NCBI GenBank assembly: GCA_015068705.1
Contig: SVJZ01000001.1
Span: 124,001 to 188,000 of the forward strand
Reading direction: 5' to 3'
Length of the DNA stretch: 64,000 nt
From: Oscillospiraceae bacterium
Lineage (GTDB): Bacteria; Bacillota; Clostridia; UMGS1810
Both the position numbers and the translations under genes were made by a program. The notes below the pieces were generated by a model that worked only from the letters and a program-made list of their open reading frames with translations, searched no databases and was not told the DNA's origin. Below, one piece after another: positions 46,877-58,100 of this stretch. Position 1 is the stretch's first letter. Each line of letters starts with the position of its first letter.

Positions 46877-48148
46877 TCAAACACCAAAAAAGTTTTCGAC
46901 AAACGAGCGCACGCCGCCTGTCAGATAAAGAGAACCAAACACGCAAATTGCCGCATCATGGGAAGAAATGTCATCTGCACGCTTGATTGCGCTGATATTG
47001 TCGCAGATAAATTCCGCAGAAAAACCCATGGATTTGGCATATTCATACACCCTATCCGCCCCTTCTCCTCTCGGTCCGGGCGGACGGGTAACAATCATCC
47101 GTGCGTTTAATTCCGACAATACCGCAAGGGATTTTTGATAATCCTTTTCGGGCAGCATACCAAATACCAGCACCAGTTCCCGCCCTGCAAGATGGTTTTT
47201 CACCGCATCTGCAAAGGCACAGATACCGGCGTGGTTGTGTGCACCATCTAGAATAACTGTTTTTCTCCCCTGCATCACCTCAAACCGGCAGGGCCACGTT
47301 GCCCGCGCGATTCCGACGGCTATCACCTCATCCGGCACCCCAAGTGCACGCGCCGCCTCAATCGTCATGATGGCGTTATCCACCTGAAAACCGCCCACAA
47401 GCGGCAGGGAAATTTCCATTCCATCATAACAAAATTTTGTTCCGGAAAGGGTAGCACCAAGCACGTTCACCGCATCCTTATCCGGTACAATCAAAGAGCA
47501 TTCCAGCTCTTCTGCACGGGTTCTGATTACCTGCTCTGCCCGGGCATCCATATGGGGATATATCACCACGGGGGCCCCTTTTTTGAGTATTCCTGCCTTT
47601 TCAAAGGCGATTTGTGCCAATGTGTCGCCCAGATATTGCGTATGGTCAAGACCGATGGAAGTAATCACACACAAACGGGGATGGCGGATGACATTGGTGG
47701 CATCCAGTCTGCCGCCAAGACCGGTTTCCAGCACCACCATATCGCAATCCTGCTCGGCAAAATACATCAGCCCGATTGCGGTAACCACCTCAAATTCGGT
47801 TACATAGCATTCCTCCTTCTCCAGTGCCTCCACCTCGGTTTTTATCCGCTCGGTCAGGCGAATGAGAGATGCATCGTCTATCTCGTCATTTCCAATCCGT
47901 ATCCGCTCGTGAAACCGTTCCAGATAGGGCGAGGTAAACCATCCCACTTTCTTTCCATAAGCCTGCCAGACCGATGCAAGCATGCTTGTCACAGAGCCTT
48001 TCCCGTTTGTGCCTGCCACATGGATAAAATCCAACCTCTCCTGCGGATTGCCCAAGCGGTCAAGCAAACGGCTAATGCCGGTAAACCCGGCTTTTTTACC
48101 AAACAATAAACGCGAGTGGATATATTCCAGACACGAATGAATATCCAT
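46877..48148 (-). CDS. folC: Bifunctional folylpolyglutamate synthase/dihydrofolate synthase
   Basis: 423 aa, typical FolC length. Mur-ligase-like ATPase motif GTNGKGSV, a YFTSPYLERFHERI-type substrate loop (here FTSPYLERFHERI), and the C-terminal domain with DGAHN. It adds glutamate to (dihydro)folates. It follows valS in the same direction, a common clostridial arrangement, separated by a hairpin at 48175. Confidence 0.95.
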   Translation of the reverse strand: MDIHSCLEYIHSRLLFGKKAGFTGISRLLDRLGNPQERLDFIHVAGTNGKGSVTSMLASVWQAYGKKVGWFTSPYLERFHERIRIGNDEIDDASLIRLTERIKTEVEALEKEECYVTEFEVVTAIGLMYFAEQDCDMVVLETGLGGRLDATNVIRHPRLCVITSIGLDHTQYLGDTLAQIAFEKAGILKKGAPVVIYPHMDARAEQVIRTRAEELECSLIVPDKDAVNVLGATLSGTKFCYDGMEISLPLVGGFQVDNAIMTIEAARALGVPDEVIAVGIARATWPCRFEVMQGRKTVILDGAHNHAGICAFADAVKNHLAGRELVLVFGMLPEKDYQKSLAVLSELNARMIVTRPPGPRGEGADRVYEYAKSMGFSAEFICDNISAIKRADDISSHDAAICVFGSLYLTGGVRSFVENFFGV

Positions 48149-48174
48149 CTGTGTTTCCCCCTTCTGATGAAAGA

Positions 48175-48202
48175 AATCCCCGATTTACAAAAACCGGGGA
48201 TT
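48175..48202 (-). terminator. Hairpin between valS and folC, weak terminator
   Basis: AATCCCCG (48175-48182) pairs with CGGGGATT (48195-48202); the minus-strand exit is TCTTTCATC, a poor U-tract. Probably attenuates rather than ends valS transcription before folC. Confidence 0.5.
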
Positions 48203-48209
48203 ATCTGTC

Positions 48210-50843
48210 TTATTGCAGCTTGGACAGGCTTTCCTCTACCTGTGCCAACATATCTTCATACTTTGTTTTCTTTTCCTTCTCTGCCTCTACCACTGCAGCA
48301 GGTGCCTTTGCCACAAAGCCCTGATTGGAAAGCTTGCCCTCCACCCGCTTGATTTCGCCAAGCAGGTTCTCTTTTTCCTTATTCAGGCGGGCAATCTCTT
48401 TTTCGCGGTCCACCAGATCATCCAGCGGAATGTAAAGGCGCGCACCTTCTACCACAGCGTTTACGGCGTTTTCATCAATGCCGTCCATACCCGTCTGCAC
48501 CGAAACCTCCGAAGCGCCTGCCATCTTTTCAAAGAATGCATTGGTGCCGGCATATACATCGGCAGAATCGGTTACGATAAACAGTTTTGCTCTCTTTGAC
48601 GGCGGCACGTTCATCTGGGTGCGCAGATTACGGATGGCACGGATGGCATCCATCACGCGACCCATCTGCTTTTCTGCCTCGGGGAAGTTGAGTTCATCGC
48701 TATACTTGGGCCATGCAGACACCATGATGCTCTCCTCGCCGGTCGGCAGGAAGGAAAACAGCTCTTCGGTGATAAACGGCATAAACGGATGGAGCAGTTT
48801 CAAGGAGTTTACCAGCACATAACAGAGCACCTGTTGTGCGGTTTTATGACCTGCATTTTCCTTGTCATACAGACGCGGTTTTACCAACTCGATATACCAG
48901 TCACAGAAGCTGTCCCAGAAGAAATCATACAACTTGGCAACCGCAATACCCAGCTCAAATTTATCCAGGTTTTCGGTAACCTCACCCACCAATGAATTAT
49001 ATACCGACAAAATCCACTTGTCCTCGGGTGCGAGTGCGCTTTCCTCGGGCAGTTCAATCTTGTCCAGTTCCAGATTCATCAGTACAAATCGGGATGCATT
49101 CCAGATTTTGTTTGCAAAGTTTCGGCTTGCCTCCACACGCTCCTCATAGAAACGCATATCGTTTCCGGGGGAGTTTCCGGTTGCAAGGGTAAAGCGCAGT
49201 GCATCCGCACCATACTGGGCAATGATTTCCAACGGATCAATGCCGTTGCCAAGCGATTTACTCATCTTGCGACCCTGACTGTCACGCACCAGACCGTGAA
49301 TGAGCACATGCTTAAACGGTTCTTCCTTCATATGCTCCATGCCGGAGAAAATCATACGGGCAACCCAGAAGAATATGATATCGTATCCCGTTACCAGCAC
49401 ACTGGTGGGATAGAAATAATCCAGTTCCTTGGTCTTTTCGGGCCAACCCAATGTGGAGAAGGGCCACAGTGCCGACGAGAACCAGGTATCCAGCACATCG
49501 GGGTCCTGCCGCACCGGCGCACCACACTTGGGACAAACGGTGATGTCTTCTTTGGAAACAACCGTTTCACCACACGCATCACAATAGAATGCAGGAATAC
49601 GATGTCCCCACCACAACTGACGGGAAATACACCAATCGTGCACGTTTTCCATCCAGTTCATATAGGTTTTGGAGAAACGGTCGGGTACAAAGCGGATTCT
49701 GCCGTCCTCTACCACCTCGATGGCATCCTTGGCAAGGGGAGCCATTTTTACAAACCACTGCTTGGAGGTGATGGGCTCTACCGTAGTGCCGCAACGATAA
49801 CACTCGCCCACATTATGGGTGTGCGGCTCAATCTTAATCAGAAGTCCCTGTTCCTCCAGGTCGGCAATCATCGCCTTTCTTGCTTCATAACGATCCATGC
49901 CCTCATATTTTCCGCCATGGGAATTGATGGTGGCATCGTCATTCATCACGCGGATTTGCTCCAGATTGTGGCGCATACCCACTTCAAAGTCGTTCGGGTC
50001 GTGTGCAGGGGTGATTTTCACCGCACCGGTACCAAACTCTTTATCTACATATTCATCTGCAATCACAGGGATTTTACGTCCTACCAGAGGCAGAATGAGA
50101 TTTTTGCCCAGCAGATGAGTATAGCGTTCATCATCCGGATGCACTGCAACTGCAGTATCACCCAGCAGAGTTTCGGGACGAGTGGTGGCAATTACCACAA
50201 ATTCGTCACTATCCTCCACCGGATATTTGATGTGCCAGAAATGTCCTTCCTGCTCGGCATACTCTACCTCGGCATCCGAAAGCGCAGTAGTACAGTTGGG
50301 GCACCAGTTGATGATGCGACTCCCCTGATAAATCAGACCTTTTTCATATAAGTTTACAAATACCTCGCGCACTGCCTTGGAGCATCCCTCGTCCATGGTG
50401 AAACGGGAACGGTCCCAATCGCAAGAAGAGCCAAGTTTTTTCAACTGACTCACAATGCGGTCGCCGTATTTTTCTTTCCATGCCCATACGCGTTCCAAAA
50501 ATGCATCACGACCAAGGTCATGACGGGTTTTACCCTCTTCCACGCGCAATGCCTCTTCCACCTTAATCTGGGTAGCAATGCCGGCATGGTCATAGCCGGG
50601 AACCCACAGTGCCTCAAAGCCTGCCATACGCTTATAGCGGATGAGAATATCCTGCAAGGTTTCATCCAGTGCATGCCCCATGTGCAACTGACCTGTCACG
50701 TTTGGCGGCGGAATGACAATGGTAAACGGCTCCTTGTCGGGGTTTACCTCCGCATGAAAATAACCGCCCTCCATCCATTTTTGGTAGGTGCGATCCTCCA
50801 CCTCGGTGGGGTCGTATATCTTTGCCAGTTCTTTGGTATCCAT
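48210..50843 (-). CDS. valS: Valyl-tRNA synthetase
   Basis: 877 aa from the ATG at 50843 (GAAGGGA 8-10 nt upstream; a TTG two codons earlier is too close to the SD). Class I signatures HMGH (in [10 protein letters not shown]) and KMSKS ([14 protein letters not shown]), an editing CP1 domain between them, a Cys-rich zinc-like insert (CDACGETV...CPKCGAPV), an anticodon-binding helical domain and the ValRS-specific C-terminal coiled coil (about 810-877). It charges tRNA-Val. No T-box leader is seen, because a small gene lies directly upstream. Confidence 0.97.
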   Translation of the reverse strand: MDTKELAKIYDPTEVEDRTYQKWMEGGYFHAEVNPDKEPFTIVIPPPNVTGQLHMGHALDETLQDILIRYKRMAGFEALWVPGYDHAGIATQIKVEEALRVEEGKTRHDLGRDAFLERVWAWKEKYGDRIVSQLKKLGSSCDWDRSRFTMDEGCSKAVREVFVNLYEKGLIYQGSRIINWCPNCTTALSDAEVEYAEQEGHFWHIKYPVEDSDEFVVIATTRPETLLGDTAVAVHPDDERYTHLLGKNLILPLVGRKIPVIADEYVDKEFGTGAVKITPAHDPNDFEVGMRHNLEQIRVMNDDATINSHGGKYEGMDRYEARKAMIADLEEQGLLIKIEPHTHNVGECYRCGTTVEPITSKQWFVKMAPLAKDAIEVVEDGRIRFVPDRFSKTYMNWMENVHDWCISRQLWWGHRIPAFYCDACGETVVSKEDITVCPKCGAPVRQDPDVLDTWFSSALWPFSTLGWPEKTKELDYFYPTSVLVTGYDIIFFWVARMIFSGMEHMKEEPFKHVLIHGLVRDSQGRKMSKSLGNGIDPLEIIAQYGADALRFTLATGNSPGNDMRFYEERVEASRNFANKIWNASRFVLMNLELDKIELPEESALAPEDKWILSVYNSLVGEVTENLDKFELGIAVAKLYDFFWDSFCDWYIELVKPRLYDKENAGHKTAQQVLCYVLVNSLKLLHPFMPFITEELFSFLPTGEESIMVSAWPKYSDELNFPEAEKQMGRVMDAIRAIRNLRTQMNVPPSKRAKLFIVTDSADVYAGTNAFFEKMAGASEVSVQTGMDGIDENAVNAVVEGARLYIPLDDLVDREKEIARLNKEKENLLGEIKRVEGKLSNQGFVAKAPAAVVEAEKEKKTKYEDMLAQVEESLSKLQ

Positions 50844-50858
50844 ATCCAACTTCCCTTC

Positions 50859-51029
50859 TTATAATACAAATATGCAAACGGCCGCAACGAGTGCGAGCAC
50901 CAGCCCGACCGATTTTACCATTACTACTTCCTTCTCTCCGCACGGTTTTCCCAACCATTGGAGAATCCAACGGGCACCGTACGCAATCACTGCGCCGATT
51001 ACCAGCAACGAAAGTGCAGCTGCTTTCAT
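50859..51029 (-). CDS. Small two-TM membrane protein of unknown function
   Basis: 56 aa from the ATG at 51029, preceded by AAGGG. Two hydrophobic helices (about 4-22 and 38-56) flank a short charged loop (GKPCGEKEVV). No family recognised. Its start lies within 5 nt of the pgsA stop, so it is translated with pgsA, and it precedes valS. Conserved positioning in the operon would be the best evidence for a real gene. Confidence 0.65.
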   Translation of the reverse strand: MKAAALSLLVIGAVIAYGARWILQWLGKPCGEKEVVMVKSVGLVLALVAAVCIFVL

Positions 51030-51033
51030 ATCA

Positions 51034-51555
51034 TCAACCCTTTGCAAAACGGATTTTTATAAAATTGATGCCATACATCACAAATGCCAGTGCGGTGGAA
51101 ATAACCGCCCCCCACTGGAACAAGGTGAGAAACACGCCGAGCCTAAGCGAATCGACCAGATACAAAAACATAAAGAAGGTTGCCAGCTTTCCGAATATAT
51201 TTGCCGGAACCACCACTTTACGTCCCCGGTACAAAATGAGCCATCCCAGCATCATGAGCAATTCCTTGCCAATGACAAACAACAAAAACCAAAGCGGAAT
51301 CCGCCCATCCATCACAAGGCAGGTTACAACAGAAATCACCAAAAGCTTGTCTGCCACGGGGTCCATTGCCTTGCCCAGATCCGTAATCATATCAAACTTT
51401 CGCGCGATAAATCCGTCTGCAACATCCAGTGCCATGGCAAACAAAAAAATGCAGAGCGAAATCAATCCGGCATCCGGCAAATCGGAAAAAAATACGCCGA
51501 TAAAACACGGAATGCATACAAACCGGATTACAGTTAAAATATTGGGAATGTTCAT
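51034..51555 (-). CDS. pgsA: CDP-diacylglycerol--glycerol-3-phosphate 3-phosphatidyltransferase
   Basis: 173 aa integral membrane protein, the usual PgsA size. The CDP-alcohol phosphatidyltransferase motif DGFIARKFDMITDLGKAMDP follows D-G-x2-A-R-x8-G-x3-D-x3-D (last D in PVADK). It makes phosphatidylglycerol-phosphate; product PG feeds Cls, also in this window. SD GAGGTG precedes the ATG. Confidence 0.93.
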   Translation of the reverse strand: MNIPNILTVIRFVCIPCFIGVFFSDLPDAGLISLCIFLFAMALDVADGFIARKFDMITDLGKAMDPVADKLLVISVVTCLVMDGRIPLWFLLFVIGKELLMMLGWLILYRGRKVVVPANIFGKLATFFMFLYLVDSLRLGVFLTLFQWGAVISTALAFVMYGINFIKIRFAKG

Positions 51556-51566
51556 TTTTCAGCACC

Positions 51567-51989
51567 TCACTTTTCGCTGTCTGTCCAAAGTACGGCAGCA
51601 AGTTCCTGCCATAACTCGGGTCGTTTTTTCTTGAGTGCAATCGGACGAAACTGTCCGTCCACAAAGCCATGCACCGTACGCCCTTGCGCGAGTTTTTCGT
51701 CTGCGCGCAGCACCGTATAGGAAAATTCACACCGTGCCGCGGTCAATGCAGTCAAACGGGTCTGGATGATCAGTTCATCCTCATAGCACGCACCCTTAAG
51801 ATAAGAGCAATGTGTTTCGGTCAGCGGAAGCTGTACCCCCTCTTTTTCCAGTGCACCATAAGAATAACCCATCTGCTTGAAAAACGCCGTGCGCCCCATC
51901 TCAAACCACGGATAGTAGCGTGAGTGGTGTACAATTCCCATGCGGTCCGTTTCGCAATACCGCACAGTAAGGCTTAACTCATTGGTCAC
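51567..51989 (-). CDS. YbgC-family acyl-CoA thioesterase (hot-dog fold)
   Basis: 140 aa from GTG 51989 (AGAGGGG 6 nt upstream); the longer open frame would overlap pyk. 4-hydroxybenzoyl-CoA thioesterase-like motif YCETDRMGIVHHSRYYPWFE with the catalytic Asp (ETD). Hydrolyses short or medium acyl-CoA. It lies between pyk and pgsA, the common clostridial position. Confidence 0.88.
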   Translation of the reverse strand: MTNELSLTVRYCETDRMGIVHHSRYYPWFEMGRTAFFKQMGYSYGALEKEGVQLPLTETHCSYLKGACYEDELIIQTRLTALTAARCEFSYTVLRADEKLAQGRTVHGFVDGQFRPIALKKKRPELWQELAAVLWTDSEK

Positions 51990-52014
51990 AAAAATCCCCT
52001 CTTCAATGCGTCTG

Positions 52015-53769
52015 TTACAGAATTTTGGTAATACCGCTGTAAACCAGACCACGATTTCCGTCTATGGTAACGATTGTTCCGGATTTCAAAATAGTAGTTG
52101 CATTTGCCGCTCCGGTAATGACGGGAATTTCCAATGTCATCCCCACTACTGCAGCATGGGTGGTAAGCCCCTCCGCCTCAGTAATGATACCGCCCGCTTT
52201 TTTCAAAATAGGCAATAAATCATTCGAGGTGGTTTCAATTACCAGAATATCACCATCATTAAAATCACGCAGTGCATCCGACGGCGATTTTGCCACACAC
52301 AGATTACCCGTGCCGGACAAACCCGTTGCGGCAGTTCCCTCCACCAATACATGTCCCACAAGATGCGCCTTGAGGGTGTTGGTTGTGCCGGATATTCCAA
52401 GCGGCATACCGCCCGTAATAACCACCAAATCACCATTTTTTACATATCCGGTAGAAACGGCACAATCCACCGCGTGGTCAAACAAATCATCCGTATTGGT
52501 CTGTTCCTCGCTCATCACCGGAATTACGCCCCAGGAAAGCGCCAGTTGGCGATATACCTTTTGGATGGTGGTGGTAGCAATAATAGGACAAATGGGTCGG
52601 TAGCTGGATACCATCCGCGCCGTCAGACCCGATTTGGTCACCGTAATAATCGCAGTTGCCCCCAAATCCATTGCAGTGGTACAGGTGGCGTGGCTGATTG
52701 CTTTGGTTACACTCTGCGAATCTGCAAGCCCCAATGCATAAAACCGTTTTTTATAGTTAATGGCCCCCTCTGTTTTTTCGGCAATTTTTGCCATGGCGCG
52801 CAATGCATCCAAAGGAAATTTGCCGATGGCGGTTTCGCCCGATAACATCAGTGCAGAGGTGCCGTCATATACTGCATTTGCCACGTCGGTGGTTTCGGCA
52901 CGGGTAGGACGGGGATTTCGAATCATGGAATCGAGCATCTGGGTTGCAGTAATTACTTTTTTGCCTGCCCGATAGCACTTTTCAATGAGAAGTTTTTGAA
53001 TGGATGGCAAATCCTCAAACGGAATTTCCACACCCATATCACCACGGGCAATCATGATACCGTCGCTTACTTTGAGGATATCGTCGATATTTACAACACC
53101 TTCGTTGTTTTCAATCTTGGCAATGACCTGAATGTCATTTCCACCGTTTTTCTCCAAAATTTTGCGGATTTCCAATACATCGTAGGCATTGCGCACAAAA
53201 GAAGCCGCAATGAAATCCACATCATTTTTGATACCAAACAAAATATCCGAGCGGTCTTTCTCGCTCATATAGGGTAACCGGATGGAAGTACCCGGAATAT
53301 TGATGCTCTTATTGTTGCTCAAAAAACCGCCGTTTTGCACCTTGCAGTGAATATCACTGCCCTCGATTTGCTCCACAACCAATTCAATGAGTCCATCGTC
53401 AATGAGGATTCTTGTACCAACCGAAACATCATCGGTAAGGTTTGCATAGGTAACCGACACACGGGTGGCATCCCCCACCACCTGCTCGGTTGTCAGGATA
53501 AATTTCTCTCCCGTTTTCAGCTCTACACTCCCATCTGCAAAACTGCAGATGCGGATTTCAGGACCTTTGGTATCCAGCAGCAATGCAACCGGCATACCAA
53601 CCTCATCGCGAATTTTTTTAAATAAATCAATGCTCTTTTGATGCTCGGCATGGGTGCCATGGGAAAAATTAAGTCTTGCCACATTCATGCCGTTTTCCAT
53701 CAGTGCACGCAATATTGCAGGGTCATTGGTAGCAGGACCGAGCGTACACACAATTTTTGTCTTTCTCAT
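52015..53769 (-). CDS. pyk: Pyruvate kinase with C-terminal PEP-utilising (swivelling) domain
   Basis: 584 aa, about 110 longer than E. coli PykF. Core motifs: RKTKIVCTLGPA at the N-terminus, the signature IARGDMGVEIPFE and TATQMLDSM. The extra C-terminal domain (about 480-584) has the PEP-mobilising motif GLTTHAAVVG with its His, as in Bacillus pyruvate kinases. It makes pyruvate and ATP from PEP. Directly downstream of pfkA (31-nt gap). Confidence 0.97.
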   Translation of the reverse strand: MRKTKIVCTLGPATNDPAILRALMENGMNVARLNFSHGTHAEHQKSIDLFKKIRDEVGMPVALLLDTKGPEIRICSFADGSVELKTGEKFILTTEQVVGDATRVSVTYANLTDDVSVGTRILIDDGLIELVVEQIEGSDIHCKVQNGGFLSNNKSINIPGTSIRLPYMSEKDRSDILFGIKNDVDFIAASFVRNAYDVLEIRKILEKNGGNDIQVIAKIENNEGVVNIDDILKVSDGIMIARGDMGVEIPFEDLPSIQKLLIEKCYRAGKKVITATQMLDSMIRNPRPTRAETTDVANAVYDGTSALMLSGETAIGKFPLDALRAMAKIAEKTEGAINYKKRFYALGLADSQSVTKAISHATCTTAMDLGATAIITVTKSGLTARMVSSYRPICPIIATTTIQKVYRQLALSWGVIPVMSEEQTNTDDLFDHAVDCAVSTGYVKNGDLVVITGGMPLGISGTTNTLKAHLVGHVLVEGTAATGLSGTGNLCVAKSPSDALRDFNDGDILVIETTSNDLLPILKKAGGIITEAEGLTTHAAVVGMTLEIPVITGAANATTILKSGTIVTIDGNRGLVYSGITKIL

Positions 53770-53800
53770 ACTTCCTCCGTGCCCTTCCTCTTAGGTGTAA

Positions 53801-54772
53801 TTACAATGACAACAACTTTGCAACCGCAATTCCGCGGTCGGGCAATGGTTTTTTGGTAGCGAGTGCTTCTTCAATATCCATGCTGGTAATTTTCCCATCT
53901 TTCTTTACTACCACACGGTTATACTCGCCCTTGACAAGCAATTCCACTGCATGAAAACCCATATGGCTTGCCATCACACGGTCGGTCACGCTGGGAGATC
54001 CGCCACGCTGAACGTGCCCCAGAATGGTCGCACGGGTTTCAATGCCGGTTTTCTCCTCCACCTCGCGTGCAATTTTTTCGGAATTTCCGATACCCTCGGC
54101 GTTGATGATGATATAGTGCTTTTTGCCACGGTTACGCGCGTCGATGAGCGGTTTAATTACGTCTTCCGCCATATCAAACGGAATTTCAGGAACAAGCACA
54201 ACCTCTGCGCCCGTCGCAATTGCCACGTCCAACGCGATATATCCGGCATTTCGTCCCATTACTTCTACCACGTTGCAACGGTCATGGCTCCCGGCAGTAT
54301 CGCGAATTTTGTCAATGGCTTCCATCGCAGTTGCAAGTGCCGTATCAAATCCCAAGGTATACTCGCTGCAACCGATATCATTATCAATAGTCGCAGGAAT
54401 ACCGATAACGGGAAATCCGTGTCTGGACATATCCAATGCCCCGCGGAAAGAGCCGTCACCACCGATTACCACTAGTGCATCAATGCCAAAAATACGCGCC
54501 ACTTCTGCCGCCTTTTTTACACCTGCTTCAGTGGTAAACTCCTTACAACGGGCAGTCTGCAAAATGGTACCGCCGCGTTGCAACATATCCGACACGCTAC
54601 GCAGCGTCATCTCCTCAATTTCACCGTTAATCAAGCCGCGGTATCCTTTTTTGATGCCCATCACACGCAGACCCAAGCCGATACCGCACCGTACTACCGA
54701 ACGGATTGCGGCATTCATGCCAGGAGCGTCTCCGCCGCTTGTCAATACACCAATTGTTTTAATTTCATTCAT
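53801..54772 (-). CDS. pfkA: ATP-dependent 6-phosphofructokinase
   Basis: 323 aa from ATG 54772 (GGAGGGG 6 nt upstream; an open frame extends five codons further). PFK-I motifs: VLTSGGDAPGMNAAIR (ATP site), GGDGSFRGA, and the catalytic TIDNDIG with Asp. Glycine at the GGDGS position is typical of ATP- rather than PPi-dependent enzymes. Operonic with pyk. Confidence 0.96.
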   Translation of the reverse strand: MNEIKTIGVLTSGGDAPGMNAAIRSVVRCGIGLGLRVMGIKKGYRGLINGEIEEMTLRSVSDMLQRGGTILQTARCKEFTTEAGVKKAAEVARIFGIDALVVIGGDGSFRGALDMSRHGFPVIGIPATIDNDIGCSEYTLGFDTALATAMEAIDKIRDTAGSHDRCNVVEVMGRNAGYIALDVAIATGAEVVLVPEIPFDMAEDVIKPLIDARNRGKKHYIIINAEGIGNSEKIAREVEEKTGIETRATILGHVQRGGSPSVTDRVMASHMGFHAVELLVKGEYNRVVVKKDGKITSMDIEEALATKKPLPDRGIAVAKLLSL

Positions 54773-54816
54773 CTGTAACCCCTCCAAAACCAGTTGGTTG
54801 TCACGGTATTGCCGTG

Positions 54817-55008
54817 TTATAAGCCTATATCAATGATGACCTCCAGTGCCGCACTTACTTCTGTTTCGGGCACCAACACCTCATATGAGGTTTCGCCTTC
54901 CTGACGCGATACCGGACGTACTCGACTTAATAAGTTGTTTCTCTCCAGTGCCAGAGCCAGCGAACGAGCCGCTGTTTCTTCCTGCGTCAGATGTACAACA
55001 GTCCACAT
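54817..55008 (-). CDS. Small conserved protein, DUF2007-like
   Basis: 63 aa from the ATG at 55008 (AAAGG about 11 nt upstream). The pattern MWTVVHLT...LALALERNNLLSRV...YEVLVPETEVSAALEVI resembles small DUF2007-type 'putative signal transducing' proteins, but identification is by pattern only. It is first in the transcription unit with pfkA and pyk, with a promoter at 55084-55112. Confidence 0.65.
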   Translation of the reverse strand: MWTVVHLTQEETAARSLALALERNNLLSRVRPVSRQEGETSYEVLVPETEVSAALEVIIDIGL

Positions 55009-55083
55009 TTCAGTCACATTCCTTTCCCTCTGCGCGTGTTTGGTTTACGCGAAGAGAAGGTTAAACAAAAAACCATTCATTTT

Positions 55084-55112
55084 ATCATACCTTATTTTAA
55101 CAAAAAAATCAA
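55084..55112 (-). promoter_or_regulatory. Sigma-A promoter of the small gene-pfkA-pyk operon
   Basis: Minus strand: TTGATT (55107-55112), 17-nt spacer, TATGAT (55084-55089), about 75 nt before the small gene's ATG. Confidence 0.65.
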
Positions 55113-55137
55113 GTATATTTTGCCGCATCAGCAAAAA

Positions 55138-55178
55138 ATTGTATGCAAAATGCCTGTTTGGTGCACTATGCATACAAT
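55138..55178 (-). terminator. Intrinsic terminator of the murB-to-dnaE gene string
   Basis: 10-bp perfect stem ATTGTATGCA/TGCATACAAT with a 21-nt loop, followed on the minus strand by TTTTTGC. It lies 4 nt after the dnaE stop. Confidence 0.8.
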
Positions 55179-55181
55179 CTT

Positions 55182-58100
55182 CTACTTAATCTTGATGTTT
55201 TCATCTCCAAATGCTATGCTAAGCTCTCCGATGAGTGTATTGCAGAGAGACACCCGATGGTTGTCATCGGCGCACGCCGTCTGACCCGACCATTCCGCAT
55301 ATAAATACAAAGGCGAATTTCCGGGATATTTTGCAGTAATGGCTGTTGCCTGCTCAAACTGTGCGCGGTCGTGCAAACGGATATAGAGCTTTTTATCGGC
55401 AGATACCTTTAATGCCGCAAGGTCATATGCACCTCGCAGGGCAACACTGACCATCTGGTCCTCCCGTTCATTTACGGTTGCATCAATGCACACCGCACGT
55501 CCCTCGGTAAGAAGGGATCCATATTTGGCAAGCATAGCAGGAAATACCACCACTTCAATTCCGGTATAAAAATCCTCCAGTATCACCAAAGCCATGGTCG
55601 CCCCCGCCTTGGTACGCTTGTCACTTCGTTTGGTCACCACGCCACACAGGCGAATGGGTTTTCCCTCGTTATGCTCCCCCTCTATCACCGAGAGAATATC
55701 GGTATCCGAAAAGGTCTTTACCGCCAATCGGTACGCATCCAACGGATGTCCGGAAAGATACATCCCTGCAAATTCCTTTTCAAACCCCAGTTTGACTCCG
55801 GCATCAAAATCCGCCTCATTTTCATGTTCAAATGCATCCTCATTCTTCTCCTGCACCTCACCAAAAAAGGACACCTGCCCTGCCGCACGTTTTTTCGCAT
55901 CCAGTGCATGGTTATCAATCAGCCGCTCGCTATTGAGTAGCAACACCTTTCGGTTTGGATACAAGCGATCAAACACGCCGCACTTTATCATCACTTCCAT
56001 GGTGCGTTTGTTCATTTCTGTTCCGCTCATTCGTTCCACAAAATCACCAAAGCTCACAAAATCTCCATTTGTATTGCGTTCTTTGGATATGGACGCAGGA
56101 AAGGTCATTCCCACATTTTTTAGTGCCGACAGACCAAACCGCACATGCTTTCCCTCTGCCGTAAATGCACCCTCGGATTGATTCACATCAGGCGGCAGAA
56201 GTCGTATGCCGTACTTGGAAAAATCGTCAATATACTGCGCCACCTTGGGTGAATTTCCCAACAGGCTTTTAAGCAATGCCGCCAGAAATTCCGTGGGGTA
56301 ATGGCATTTTAAATAGGCGGTCTGATATGCTACCACTGCATATGCCGCTGCATGGGATTTGTTGAATGCATAATTGGCAAAATCAGCAAGTTCCTCCCAC
56401 AACGCAGATGCCGTTTTTTCGTCCATGCCACACGCCACCGCGCCGGGAATGGCGGCGTTTTCGCCAGCCTGCGCCATGCCGTGCAGAAAGACCTCCCGTT
56501 CCCGTTCCATATCGGCTTTCTTTTTCTTTGCCATCATGCGACGCACCAGGTCGGCACGTCCCAACGAATAGCCGGCAACCGCCTGCACCACCTGCATCAC
56601 CTGCTCCTGATACACCATGCAACCATAAGTGGGTGCTAAAATCGTCTCCAAGCGGGGATCTGCATAGGTAATCTTATCCGGGTTACGCCGATTTTCCAGA
56701 TAACGGGGGATTTGCTCCATAGGACCCGGACGGTAGAGGGAGATTGCCGCAATCACATCCTCCAGATTTTGAGGTTTTAGCTGTTTTAAAAACCGCTTCA
56801 TTCCCGGGCTTTCCAACTGAAACAGCCCCTCGGTATCCCCGCGGGAAATGAGCGCATAGGTATCGGGGTCATCATATGGTATGGTGTCGGTATTTAATTG
56901 GATGGATTTTGTTTGCCTGATGGTATCTATTGCATCCTGAATTACCGTGAGATTGCGAAGACCCAAAAAATCCATCTTCAAAAGACCCAGTTTTTCTAAA
57001 ATGTTCATGGGATACTGAGTAAGTAACCCTGCCTCGGTGGTCTGCACCGGCACATATCCAAAAAGCGGACCTGCCGAAATCACCACCCCTGCCGCATGGG
57101 TGGACACATGACGCGGAAAGCCCTCCAGTGCCATTGCCAGATCCAACAACTGTTTTACCTGCGGACGGGTATCATACATCTGCTTAAGTTCGGCATTTTG
57201 TTTCATTGCCTCGGGCAGGGTAATGTGTAACGCCGAGGGGATGGCCTTTGCCACACGGTCAACCTCGGGATAGGGTAAATCCAAAACCCGTCCCACATCA
57301 CGCACCGCCGCCCGTGCCGCCATGGTACCAAAGGTGACAATGTGCGCCACCCGGTCTGCACCGTATTTTTCGGTTACATAATTTTTTACCTCATCACGGC
57401 GAAGGTAGCAAAAATCAATATCAATATCCGGCATACTCACCCGCTCGGGGTTTAAGAACCGTTCAAACAACAATTGATACCGGATGGGGTCTACCGTGGT
57501 AATATCCAACGCATACGATACCAGAGAGCCTGCCGCACTGCCACGACCGGGACCGACTAAAATTCCGTGCTCTTTTGCGTATTTGATAAAATCCCACACA
57601 ATCAGGAAATAATCGGTATACCCCATGGAATGGATGGTGGTCAGTTCTTTTTCCAGTCTGTTTTGGAGTTGCTCTGTCATACCGCCGTATTTTCGCACAA
57701 TTCCTTCCTCGCATAGTGCATGCAGATATGCATAGTTATCCATGGGCATACCGCTTTGAAATTCGGGCAGATACACATGGTCAAAATCCAACTCCACATT
57801 ACACCGCTCGGCAATCTTCATGGTATTTTCTATCGCCCCCGGAAAATCCGAAAACAACGCTGCCATCTCCCCGGGCGTACGCAGATAAAACGAATCTCCG
57901 CTAAACTGCATCCGGTCTTTATCGTGCAGTTTTTTGCCCGTCTGAATACAGGTAAGCACATCCTGCATGAGGGCATCCTCGCGGCGGATATAATGCACGT
58001 CATTTGTGGCAACCAGACCAATGCCGGTTTCGGCAGACAACTTTTTCAGTGCCTGTGCCACTTCCGCCTCCTCGGCAATGCCGTGGTCCTGTATCTCCAG

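Noticed and set aside
50844-51060. T-box or other riboswitch leader for valS
   Set aside because: The upstream space is filled by pgsA and the small membrane gene; no specifier loop or T-box AGGGTGGNACC-like sequence was seen.
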